A stretch of 64,000 bases of DNA. Origin: JAAXVQ01 sp964604705. Its GTDB lineage: Bacteria > Oederibacteriota > JAAXVQ01. The position numbers and the translations under genes were made by a program. The notes beneath the pieces are model-generated. The model had not been told where the DNA came from and searched no databases. It saw only the letters and a program-made list of their open reading frames with translations. Below are positions 39,201 to 45,300 of this stretch, in pieces; within the stretch, counting starts at the first letter, position 1, and each line of letters begins with the position of its first letter. The DNA is taken from positions 62,001 through 126,000 of the forward strand of contig CAZSAP010000001.1 in assembly GCA_964604705.1 (NCBI GenBank), read 5' to 3'.

Positions 39201-39919
39201 GTTGTGGCCGTGGCACAAAGCAGAGCCGAGAACTTGGTGATGGGCATTTGCCCGTCACGGCATTGCGTCTTGGCCTTGTCGTAGGCCTTGAGTTCTTTGG
39301 CATAAACGCGGTTTTTTAACTGCTCAAACACGTCCCGTACTTCTTGGATCATGCCTTGGCATTCGTCGTTGAGAAAGTATTTCACCAACGTTTGGCTCTC
39401 GGTATACAGATTTTGGGTTTCCAAGCCGCGCAAACGAAGCGGGTTCTCCCCACAGGCCGCATAGTATTCAGCCCCGCTGATTTTCCCCTGCTTCAGGAAA
39501 AAATCACCCACTTGTTTTTTAAGCGTAGCGTCGGGAAACGTGGATAAGAGGGTGAGATTGATCGGTTGCGAGGCCCCTTCCACCATGACCGTGGCAAGTC
39601 CCGCATTTTTAACCAGGTAATCCAAAATCGAGGCAATGTTGGTTTGCACCCCGTAGTTGCAGTGAATGTCCTGGATATGGACGACCATGCCTTTTTGACC
39701 TTGAAACTGTTTGGTGGTGGTGGCAAAGGTTTGCGGAATTTGCAAGGGCTTCCCTTGGAACATCACCGGCGCGGTCGCAGGTACGGTCGAATAAAGCACG
39801 GGATCAAATGCCCAGGTGAAGGTTGGCAGATTAAAGGCTGCGAGCAGGACAAACACCACTGTTTTGTGTAAGTGTGTGGAACCAGGACGTTTTGAGAACA
39901 TAAGGGTACGTAAAGGCAT
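30296..39919 (-). CDS. Giant exported modular protein (3207 residues) with TIKI/ChaN-like N-terminus and tandem repeated modules
   Basis: A signal peptide (core VVFVLLAAFNLPTFTWA, about 22-38) shows export. Residues ~70-410 resemble the TIKI/TraB/ChaN-like superfamily: HIQDIH at 81-86 and GGFH at 399-402. A ~518-residue module occurs at 783-1301 and 1533-2050; a shortened third copy starts at 2258. Each copy has LGVF, then 27 residues, then HEALE and a His five residues later (first His at 814, 1564 and 2289). A charged coiled coil (about 1370-1400), Gln/Ser/Thr-rich linkers (about 2330-2500) and a second hydrophobic segment (LMAGALILSQSIFGLW, about 2540) follow. KLAHHG occurs at both ends (His at 504 and 3020). 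The ATG lies 8 nt after AAAGGAG. I know no named family for the repeated module; metal-dependent envelope activity is only a guess. Confidence 0.85.
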   Translation of the reverse strand: MPLRTLMFSKRPGSTHLHKTVVFVLLAAFNLPTFTWAFDPVLYSTVPATAPVMFQGKPLQIPQTFATTTKQFQGQKGMVVHIQDIHCNYGVQTNIASILDYLVKNAGLATVMVEGASQPINLTLLSTFPDATLKKQVGDFFLKQGKISGAEYYAACGENPLRLRGLETQNLYTESQTLVKYFLNDECQGMIQEVRDVFEQLKNRVYAKELKAYDKAKTQCRDGQMPITKFSALLCATATTYQVNLSPYPTLRDYAESKEPSLFKAKEVDAEQLQLDIRRVDQAVRQKMYQSQAERNLDKALHQLDVLERLFSISALPEEVKDFQENYDEYTTAALLELLRQVNPQEDTTWDEEDVQLDKYLEKIQAFYELVDERSDAFVANTISTLNGESVPLTVIITGGFHTELVLKRLEEKGIGYISLLPTRPPSDVINPYFALLQGRKLPVEILLEQNQKIFALPTLFPQTPKPDQPLSEAEERQQPDQVRTFMKWVRFEFLQYQVLKLAHHGSALSTALLALDTAPNRYPYGGRMHIDWKKAKLQGQTQLLPFQELPLTALITPKKSVDTRSEVELSRAELPDTDKTLLLYDVQTASKEYARLTQVRTATQAGRRVLSIPTSLSLLGSFPGARVAHLVSPLITGTQSMPQTVQSMVRPEPALTTKTVANMGALLGDAGEALLDKLVGGARVLAMMGKTVGSMSEAAAHKLALDKLWELQSRVEEPLDTFDSAWGPEVRDRIGHWLGIAKTQVKDPAQRLKLDAIDPQKMEIIILKKGAKRPANADLEKLGVFNIRGKIYMLEEVYERIVDVDYQSAILLHEALECQGFSHQETESIIEAATTYTNEDLIRRAELTSLSRDQLPVLQPILEEQQERILDATEFHHGDVYPGKGHVGKKLDKTFLKKVKLGPAFAYRMSNGNDIYFSQLYNARDGRQAVMAYVKDIHGKLVARTYYRSNSQGVWRYLPNVEVDKKGELGWFAKGYKEDSVTLPFELQQALEVMLHKPSLTLSWENSDFAFSGTVRIFKNQAEYFARYQKTGTFGTEVLKSAVKPIKDYASYKKEPDTNTEPKDARHHRVFTGVDQGTPVRFVESENGEFRYCDEYFRPFVGAFDRVTGLKITPDPTVADDAEDPTSVSRIDRNGNIHTYSKNRKITYVHKPLKWYQTDYKPAAKPENIQLQDPDDAPVMDTVIKEYSQTTSVYGKVKVRVFESKNHKLLFSFMEDDQGRAWIGSVETQEPVTSLGLKKKWVQSEPLTTPVYEYVSQSNGYGTPDDYAGEGREYISVWENYVSKIPYVKSYSEQFIYPELAHKLLAKGVIPEELEKYLANAADATLSAEAKLTIETFKKAHHVTPAGMTFVLTKAKEISKGITDAETERLRLARVEAERLERIRREQEEQRRMEAVDTHGALLTLVVSQSATATTPILYQKAALLGEKGEAILKRVVDNVAAALQSGLLIGDLAVNLFTQQRLKPVTLEDHDATRSQAVRTRLAAFLDPLKKQTSNPRLAAAAAKLDPAKLPIKILKVIPHSLPVDQDLAKLGVFSLNGTTYITEATFKHLQDNDKLAAVVLHEALEIAELTHDEAVQGVKLATNFENDYLIAQAHLSEPAAEDPRRFSTALTTLTPEASAAVLGKTTIEKGGSGDQKLTTAQLSAWHLGPNYQATLTSGQPIYYSSPFNTKSGQLAIIAYLTDGKGGFVPRTYYLSKSQSVWRYLPAAELDPKNNPWIDKGYTEDSVTLPLQLQLQLKEVAKNQPVTLTPEQRLAAQIGTAFVYLKTDDLAKKERAKASGAYQDEVTSRGEMLLNAGATRKDKPKTKEDMLDLGKAMFEGMYLNTQCRFWASQNDKFIHHQMNELVGIQLGLGKSGPRARVLTDPMDDPDLKTMNIMKQSDQITFWSRNKRLFYTFRYTPEAMSMPAVIPEHVDIDESHYDDRPDFRHVVSEYTQENPMYGQVKVRVISSVNGKYWYSFMEEAQGRRVWIGSIEKANGQPQTTGLKRDWVYGGVLTTPLFEYVHQSMGWGTAREYHGTANEYISMWDRFLSKIPMIREYREHFVYPALVGSTDTDATIKKQYYIDNVGMDFIAKQRQRLKAHKRKGSDQEDTEETTTVTVAQPIEMTEATVSEPELTEALDSPKRLRLGPKDKAELDSEASVKPFGLLLGAEGNNIIERALIAAAKTLQPGISIGDLAVAVFNQQKLLQVSLQEHAALRDMSLRYQVGEYALKLRQSSTDPQVQAALSQIDFAKLPVKVLKTLPRNVPIDEDVARLGVFNLGGTVYILESAFNRVRNNEELAAIIFHEALEIAGLTHDASVNAIKAATATESFPGYENDYLIAQAGLTTQYLRQPWPQRLGTATAQKAAQVVQQVQAVTRAAHLWLQKYFGANRSSGAQGTGSGTSFQTDQQSIVTQLSTGIPVRPSRLDETQPTRQETLPSQRLTQPTAKGSAGSAPTMGFETEFAAPIIKAQSSEAVDLEVETPGARGENQPRVQKTTATQPTWGFANESVRLKQPLMIRMLMTFFETLLYSARSNTLRGRLGQTSARAITPLMAGALILSQSIFGLWMNTPVAQALPVTQESPRLETLRRAFTLPDAAIARQYNVKQIRFEALSEKQFGSWFKRLLNGNFMGTYRENGNPNDHKQWATIYVPEKLLQTVLFPLPEDDGTITTRVQIMLYLAKAFLLAVVVEHQAQRYFQETQASQTTEWWDRHLTFSDDEEDTLVHQDLYQPGLPADQWYRINHGKLGIHSGELVRLTNVYLQEAANLTRSSSMTGKEWLQAVLNQHLDAGAEPSLAGTLRALAQTQQLQAPSGVQNTLIALAQETATLEGSKQRMVSTALAHMLLGRADDTTTPQRPAEVSTESQTVSLMAMPEANQQLLRSVDAALEQIKDQTSAVGLRQRLEIIKRIIKSTQGKALGEWAQLETTDAANLVGELAYLYQGTAAEISPIGEDLSKRVHGLSTGTVRGETVDEQTMAMPVVYEITAPMENALSVSTFNPQQLASDISLQAYQGAIQPIISDVKGIKPWLYKLAHHGAKMTSGFLMPRFLLTVDPKAYLQSSVAGMETSGPLIQQLINAQTPLGQAYLNYALHSRQPRQERAFIKTMLRLLKREATALDVARSTQGSEQIQPQIQTHTAQMAAFSELVRRMQVLESVEMGRWQLPTGYADQRLFGPGVLFRGGSKAVLGAYFDLLMPLPVKVDENKLEFQRRKAFRSAASAA
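32960..33148 (-). repeat. Giant-protein module, copy 3, shortened (from residue 2258)
   Basis: Only the first part of the module is present: LGVF at 2258, HEALE at 2289, His 2299, then ENDYLIAQAGL, which matches ENDYLIAQAHL of copy 2. The TYY/WRYLP and YGxVKVRV parts are absent; a Gln/Ser/Thr-rich linker follows instead. Confidence 0.85.
33770..35323 (-). repeat. Giant-protein module, copy 2 (residues 1533-2050)
   Basis: Same order of landmarks as copy 1: LGVF at 1533, HEALE at 1564, TYYLSKSQSVWRYLP with Trp 1704, EDSVTLP, YGQVKVRVISS, Trp 1991 in TGLKRDWVY, ending SKIPMIREYREHFVYPAL. Length is 518 residues against 519 in copy 1. Confidence 0.9.
36017..37573 (-). repeat. Giant-protein module, copy 1 (residues 783-1301)
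   Basis: Protein-level repeat. Landmarks: LGVF at 783, HEALE at 814, TYYRSNSQGVWRYLP with Trp 956, EDSVTLP shortly after, YGKVKVRVFES, and Trp 1242 in LGLKKKWVQ. It ends with SKIPYVKSYSEQFIYPEL. Copy 2 has each landmark 748-750 residues later. Confidence 0.9.
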
Positions 39920-40600
39920 GGGTGACTCTCCTTTAAGAAGGTTGAAATCGTTTTAACCGGTTGCGCACCTGCGAACATCAATTGTAGCTTGGGGAAAGTC
40001 AATACTATCGAGGAAAATGGCCTGTAAAACAAGTTTTTTTTGTAATACAGAAGAGGTTTTTGGTTAAAACGCAATTGTGCAGTTCAACGTACCTTCGGTC
40101 GCGGTGGCCGATGGATCACGGGTGGGGCTGTACTATACATATCTTTAATTTCTAAAACCAAAAATCAGATCTCTCACTTCGTTCGAGATGACAGGCACAA
40201 CTCCCCCTCCTGGCCCTAAAGCAAAGTCGCTGGATTCCCGACGGATGCGTTCGGGAATAACGATCAAGAGTCGAAGTTGCTGGGTTCACGATAAAAATTT
40301 CAAGAGTTATAGTATAAATGCACATCAATGTACATACTAGTCCTAAAACACCTGCTTTATCCCCGAGGTCACGGTTACCAAGTCATAGACAGAAACGTTT
40401 TAATCCACATAGTCGTTCCACTGTGCGGTCAGGTCAAACGACATCAACTGTATTGATAGAAAAATAATTTAATTTATTTTGTTTTACTACCCGCCATCTG
40501 GTTAAAGATGAAAAAGCAATTGGATTGCCCCTTCGTACTGGGTAGCTGTGTTATGTGCTATGCCATTGGTGGACGCTGGTTGAAATAGTTTTAATTGTGC
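39920..40600. other. Gene-free intergenic stretch
   Basis: About 680 bp between divergent transcription units with no credible coding frame. It holds the ribosome site of the giant gene (AAAGGAG at 39928-39934), the palindrome at 40234-40258, and a neighbouring phrase CTTCGTTCGAGATGACAGG of a kind often seen in dispersed intergenic repeats. Nothing else is recognised. Confidence 0.6.
40234..40258. repeat. REP-like palindrome
   Basis: ATTCCCGA (234-241) pairs with TCGGGAAT (251-258); the pairing extends inward with one bulge (ACG/CGT around GATG). It is flanked by CTGG on the left and AACGAT on the right. This composition is typical of dispersed bacterial intergenic palindromes, but only one copy is in the window. 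Confidence 0.45.
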
Positions 40601-40629
40601 TTGCCTATGTATCACTCATAGTTTAATAT
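40601..40629 (+). promoter_or_regulatory. Promoter of the metal-efflux cassette
   Basis: -35 TTGCCT (601-606), 17-bp spacer, -10 TAATAT (624-629); four of six consensus bases each. The -10 overlaps the left edge of the 24-bp palindrome at 40626-40649. Confidence 0.6.
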
Positions 40630-40649
40630 GTGAGCATATGCTCACATAT
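40626..40649. promoter_or_regulatory. 24-bp perfect palindrome, probable ArsR/SmtB-family operator
   Basis: Two 12-bp half-sites, ATATGTGAGCAT and its exact complement, meet at 40637/40638. It overlaps the -10 box and ends just before the ribosome site AGGAGG (40650-40655) of the permease gene. Known ArsR/SmtB/CzrA operators are AT-rich 12-2-12-type dyads near the promoter of the efflux gene. The repressor encoded by the second gene of the cassette is the expected ligand, giving autoregulation. Confidence 0.75.
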
Positions 40650-40662
40650 AGGAGGTTGCGTT

Positions 40663-41934
40663 ATGCTTACCCGTTTTTTCTTAGAAACATGGTCCATCTT
40701 GCTCGAACTGGCTCCCTGGTTGTTTCTAGGGGCTGTCATAGCCACGATCTTGAAGTTTACCCTGCCTACGGATTTTGTGAGCCGCCACCTGGGGCGTCCC
40801 AACTTGGGCAGCGTGGTGAAAAGTTCTTTTTTGGGCCTGCCCATGCCTTTGTGTTCTTGTGGTGTAATCCCTGCTGCCATAAGCCTTAAAAAAAGCGGTG
40901 CTTCCAACGGAGCGGTGGTCTCCTTCATGATCAGCACACCTCAGACTGGGGTTGATTCCCTGCTGATCGTGGCCTCGTTTCTCGGTTGGCCCTTGGCGCT
41001 GTTTATGATGGTGACCACATTTTTAACCGGTATTCTCGGTGGGATCTTTGTGCATTGGTTTGCACCACACGATAAGGGCACAGAAAGCGAGGCGGTCTCT
41101 GAAAAGGAAACCTGTGCCGTAACTCCCGCGGCTTCCCCGCGTTGGCAGCGCTATTATCGCTATGCGGTGGATGAACTTATTGGCGGGATTTACCGCTATC
41201 TGCTGGTGGGCATTCTGGTAGCGGCGGTGATTAATTTGGTGATTCCGCCGAATTCTTTAGCTGGAATCACAGCTCTCCAGGGAATTTTGGGCCTCTTGGG
41301 TGTCTTGCTCATCGCGATTCCACTCTATGTTTGTACCAATGGTTCTGTGCCTATTGCTGCTTCGTTGGTGGCCTCCGGCCTCCCGGCAGGCTCAGCCTTT
41401 GTTTTCCTCATGGCCGGTTCAGCCACCAATGTGGCCACACTCGGTTCTGTGTTCCGGGTTTTGGGCCGCCGTATCATGCTGATCTACCTGGGCACGATTA
41501 TTTTCAGCAGTTTGGGCTTGGCCTGGATTTTCCAGGCACTTTGGGGAGACTTCACCCTAGGACATGTGATCCAGCACCGACACCATGAAGGGTCTTGGTA
41601 CATGCAGATGCTCAGTACGCTTTCCGCCGTGGGCTTGACTGCGCTTATCCTGCGTTGGTCGTATCTTGATCTGCGCTCGTGGTTCCGCTCTTTTTCCAAG
41701 TTGAACAAGCAGGCTGGATTGCAGGAAATGGTGCTGCACGTCGAGGGTATGACCTGTAAAAATTGCGTAGCGCACGTAAAGCGCGATTTGGAAAAGGTAC
41801 CTGGCGTAGCCCGGGTGGAAGTTGATTTGAGCACCGGTTTGGCGAAAATGTGGGGTCCGTCGTTGAATGCAGTCTTGCTCAAAGCGGCTGTGTGCAAGGC
41901 CGGATACGCCATACACGGGGAGACCTGCGCATGA
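40663..41934 (+). CDS. Permease (SO_0444/ArsP-like, DUF318) with C-terminal heavy-metal-associated domain
   Basis: A 423-residue membrane protein with about eight to ten helices in two related halves, as in the DUF318 permease family. The first half carries the family motif PMPLCSCGVIPAAISL; the second has YVCTNGSVPIAASLVASGL. After the last helix a soluble HMA domain of about 70 residues follows, with the metal site GMTCKNC and the typical KVPGVARVEVDL strand. Linkage to a zinc-type ArsR regulator suggests efflux of Zn(II), Cd(II) or copper; the ion is inferred. The ATG at 40663 is 8 nt after AGGAGG. Confidence 0.87.
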   Translation: MLTRFFLETWSILLELAPWLFLGAVIATILKFTLPTDFVSRHLGRPNLGSVVKSSFLGLPMPLCSCGVIPAAISLKKSGASNGAVVSFMISTPQTGVDSLLIVASFLGWPLALFMMVTTFLTGILGGIFVHWFAPHDKGTESEAVSEKETCAVTPAASPRWQRYYRYAVDELIGGIYRYLLVGILVAAVINLVIPPNSLAGITALQGILGLLGVLLIAIPLYVCTNGSVPIAASLVASGLPAGSAFVFLMAGSATNVATLGSVFRVLGRRIMLIYLGTIIFSSLGLAWIFQALWGDFTLGHVIQHRHHEGSWYMQMLSTLSAVGLTALILRWSYLDLRSWFRSFSKLNKQAGLQEMVLHVEGMTCKNCVAHVKRDLEKVPGVARVEVDLSTGLAKMWGPSLNAVLLKAAVCKAGYAIHGETCA

Positions 41935-42302
41935 AGCCTAATACATCTCCCCGCACACGGAGCGTTCGTTCAAAAGAGTCTCACTCCCCTGCGTGTTGCC
42001 AAGTACCGGGTGGGTACGAGCAGTTGGTCCCGACACTGGCCGAACTTTTTCATCATTTGAGTGATCCGTGCCGGCTCAAGCTCTTGCTGATCCTGTCGCA
42101 GGGCGAGCACGCGGTAGGAACATTGGCCGCACACTTGGGTGTGACGTCCTCAGCTATTTCGCATCAACTGAAGACACTCCGGCAGGCGCGTTTGGTGGCT
42201 TTCCGACGCGAGGGCCAAACCCTCTACTACCGCCTGGACGATAACCATGTGAAGCAGTTGGTGGACATGGGACGCGAGCATGTGATGGAGAAGAAGGACT
42301 AA
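41931..42302 (+). CDS. ArsR/SmtB-family metal-sensing repressor (alpha5 zinc-site type)
   Basis: A 123-residue winged-helix repressor: DPCRLKLLLILSQGEHAVGTLAAHLG, then recognition helix SSAISHQLKTLRQARLV and wing RREGQTLYYRL. The C-terminal helix has Asp104, His106, His117 and Glu120 in the pattern DxH-x10-HxxE. This is the zinc/cobalt site of SmtB and CzrA, with the residue numbers used for SmtB. No CxC motif of the As/Cd/Pb alpha3 type follows the helix start; an N-terminal Cys pair (22-23) is present. Its ATG overlaps the permease stop (ATGA). Binding to the palindrome at 40626-40649 is expected. Confidence 0.92.
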   Translation: MKPNTSPRTRSVRSKESHSPACCQVPGGYEQLVPTLAELFHHLSDPCRLKLLLILSQGEHAVGTLAAHLGVTSSAISHQLKTLRQARLVAFRREGQTLYYRLDDNHVKQLVDMGREHVMEKKD

Positions 42303-42374
42303 GTTTTATGAGATTGTGGATATTTCCAAAGGGTTTGAAATAAACCTACGCGTGCCCAAAGGTGGAAGATTGTT

Positions 42375-45300
42375 TTAGACATGCAGCTCCACCCAGTGCT
42401 CCCGGCGGTCATCGACCAGATGCAGCACAGGTTCGGCTTGTTCCACTCCGTCCACGGTGACGCGAGCCAGGTCGCCCAGCGGAAGTTTGTATACGGTGAG
42501 GTGGTACTGGGTTTCACGGAAGCGATAGTGGACCTTAAAGGCGTCCCAGTGGTCAGGCCAGTGCGGGTTTAGGGTCAGGGTGGTTACGTTGAGCTTAAGA
42601 CCTAGAAGAGATTCCAGCACGCACTGGTACATCCAGCCCGCAGAACCCGTGTACCAGGTCCAGCCTCCCTGCCCAGTGTACGGCTCACGCGAGTACACAT
42701 CCCCGGCCAGGACATAGGGCTCGGTTTTGTAGATGGCGATCTCTTCAGGTGTGCGCGTGTGCCGGATGGGGTTGAGCAGGTTGAACCAATCCCAGGCTTT
42801 CTGGTCATGCCCGAGTGCCGCCAGGGCCATGGTGGCCCAGACCGCCGCATGCGTGTACTGTCCGCCGTTTTCCCTGACCCCTGGAACATAGCCCCGGATG
42901 TAGCCAGGGTCCAACTCGGTTTTATCAAACGGAGGATCAAACAACTGGATCAGGCCTGCCTTCGGGTTGACCAAATGGGTTTCTACAGCGTGCATGGCAC
43001 TCTCGGCACGGGCTGGGTCCGCAGCCCCGGATAACACCGACCAGCTCTGGGGCAGCGAGTCAATGCGGCATTCGGCGTTGGTTGCCGAGCCCAAGGGTTC
43101 GCCGTGGTCGTAGAAGGCGCGTAACCACCAGGCGCCGTCCCAACCCGCGAGGTTGATGCGTTCCTGGAGTCCGCGAGCCTCGGTTTGGCAACGGGTCGCC
43201 ATCTCCGTGTCCTGGCGAGCGAGCGCCAGAGTTTGAAACTGGACCAAGACCGTATAGAGAAAAAACGCGAGCCAGATGCTCTCGCCTTTCCCTTCAGCCC
43301 CCACGCGGTTCATGCCGTCGTTCCAATCGCCACTGCCGATCAAAGGCAGACCATGGACCCCGAAACGCAAACCGTGAGTGACAGCACGGGCGCAGTGCTC
43401 GTACAAAGTTACTTTTTCTTCGGTACGGTTCGGTAAATCGTAATTGGATTCTTCCTCAGGCTTGAGCAAGCGTCCTTGTATAAACCTCACCTTTTCCTCC
43501 AAGACGCCTGTATCCCCGGTTTGCGACACGTACTTGTACACCGCATACGGGAGCCACAAGTAGTCGTCCGAACAGCGGGTACGCACGCCGCGTCCCTGGG
43601 GCGGATGCCACCAATGGAGCACGTCCCCTTCTGGAAACTGGTGCTCTGCACAGCGCAGCAAATGGGTGCGAAGCCCGGCGGGATCGGCGTGGATCAAGGC
43701 CAGGCTGTCTTGGAGTTGATCGCGGAAACCAAAGGCTCCACCGGACTGGTAGTATCCGGTGCGGGCCCAGAGGCGACAAGCCAGGGTTTGATACAGCAAC
43801 CAGCCGTTGGCCAACAGATCCACGCTGATGTCCGGGGTTTCGATGCGTACAGCTCCCAAGGTTTGGTTCCAATAGTTCCAAACACGCTCAAGCGCCACTT
43901 GCGCCGGAGCAGTGCCTTTAAACCGTTTCACCAACTCACGCGCCTGCTCGACGTTGCGTCCGGTGCCCAGCATGAAAACGATTTCCTTAACCTCGCCGAG
44001 TCCGAGGTCAAAAGCACTTTGCAAGCCTGCACAAGGGTCAAACGCCGGCCCGACTCGGTTGGAGAGCCGGGTGCGCCCCATGGCCGCGGGTTTCTTCAAG
44101 CTGCCGTTGCGCCCGATGAATTCCGTGCGATCCCCGGTAAAGCTGCGTTTGGCATCGTTTACATCAAAAAACGCGACGCGCCCTGAGAACTCAATGTTGA
44201 ACGGGTTGCGGGCAAAGACGGCCTGGCAATGGGCATCCACCTCGGTCACCACATGCATCATGGTTTTGGAGCGCAACTCCCCCAACACCCACTCCACATA
44301 ACCTGTGACCGAGAGTCGGCGCGCACGTCCGGAAAGGTTGCGGAGCTTCAGTACCCAAAATTTGATTGGAGCGTCCATGGCCACGAAGGTGGTGAGTTCC
44401 GAAGTGAGGCCCAAGTCCATGTATTCAAAGACACTGTAGCCAAATCCGTGACGGCAGGCGTAGGGTTTGCCACCCCGTACGGGAAACGGCAGGGGTGACC
44501 AGAAGCGCCCGCTCTCTTCATCGCGGATATAAAACGCTTCTCCGCCCGAGTCGCAGACCGGATCGTTGTGCCAGGGTGTGAGGCGGAATTCGTGAGCGTT
44601 CTCACTAAACGTGTAGGCTGAGCCGCTTTCAGAAACGACCGTACCAAACTCCGGGTTGGCCAAGACATTGGACCAGGGCATGGGTGTCATCTGCTGGGCC
44701 GTGGTGGTGACAATGTACTCTTTCCCGTCCGGGGTGAAGCCGCCTTGTCCGTTGGAAAAGACCAGATCTCGGCGCGATAAATCCATATCTTTGTCCAAGG
44801 GGGTGAGCCACGCACGATACGGTGCAAAAGCCGGTATCGCGAGCTCGGTTTGGAGGCGGCGGTTGATCTGATCTTCCAGGTTTCCTCCCCGATCCGTAAT
44901 AATAACCCGGGCCACGGTTTGCATGAGTACTTGATCCTCCGCGGGGATTTGATCCATGCGTCGGATAAAGATCCCGGCACTTCGGTCCATGGTATGGGCC
45001 TCAATGCCCGTGGAGATCAAGCCCATGATCTTGTCATGCAGAAGTTCGCGGTAGCCGGTCACATCTTCGTTCCAAACGATCAAGTCCACGGCCAGGCCTT
45101 TGAGGCGCCAGTAGGCATGCGCTTGGACCATGCGGCGGACCAGATCCAAGTTCGCAGGATCGGAGATCCGGAGCAGGACGATAGGAAGATCGCCGGAAAT
45201 GCCGTAGCTCCAAAGACCCGATTGCCCGCGTACGTTTTTGAGGAGCACGCCGGTCTGAGCACGGCGGGCAGGATTGGCAAAGATCACCGAACTGGCCAGA

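Noticed and set aside
42303..42374. Terminator between arsR and the glucan synthase gene
   Set aside because: The 72-bp convergent gap shows no convincing stem followed by a T run on either strand.
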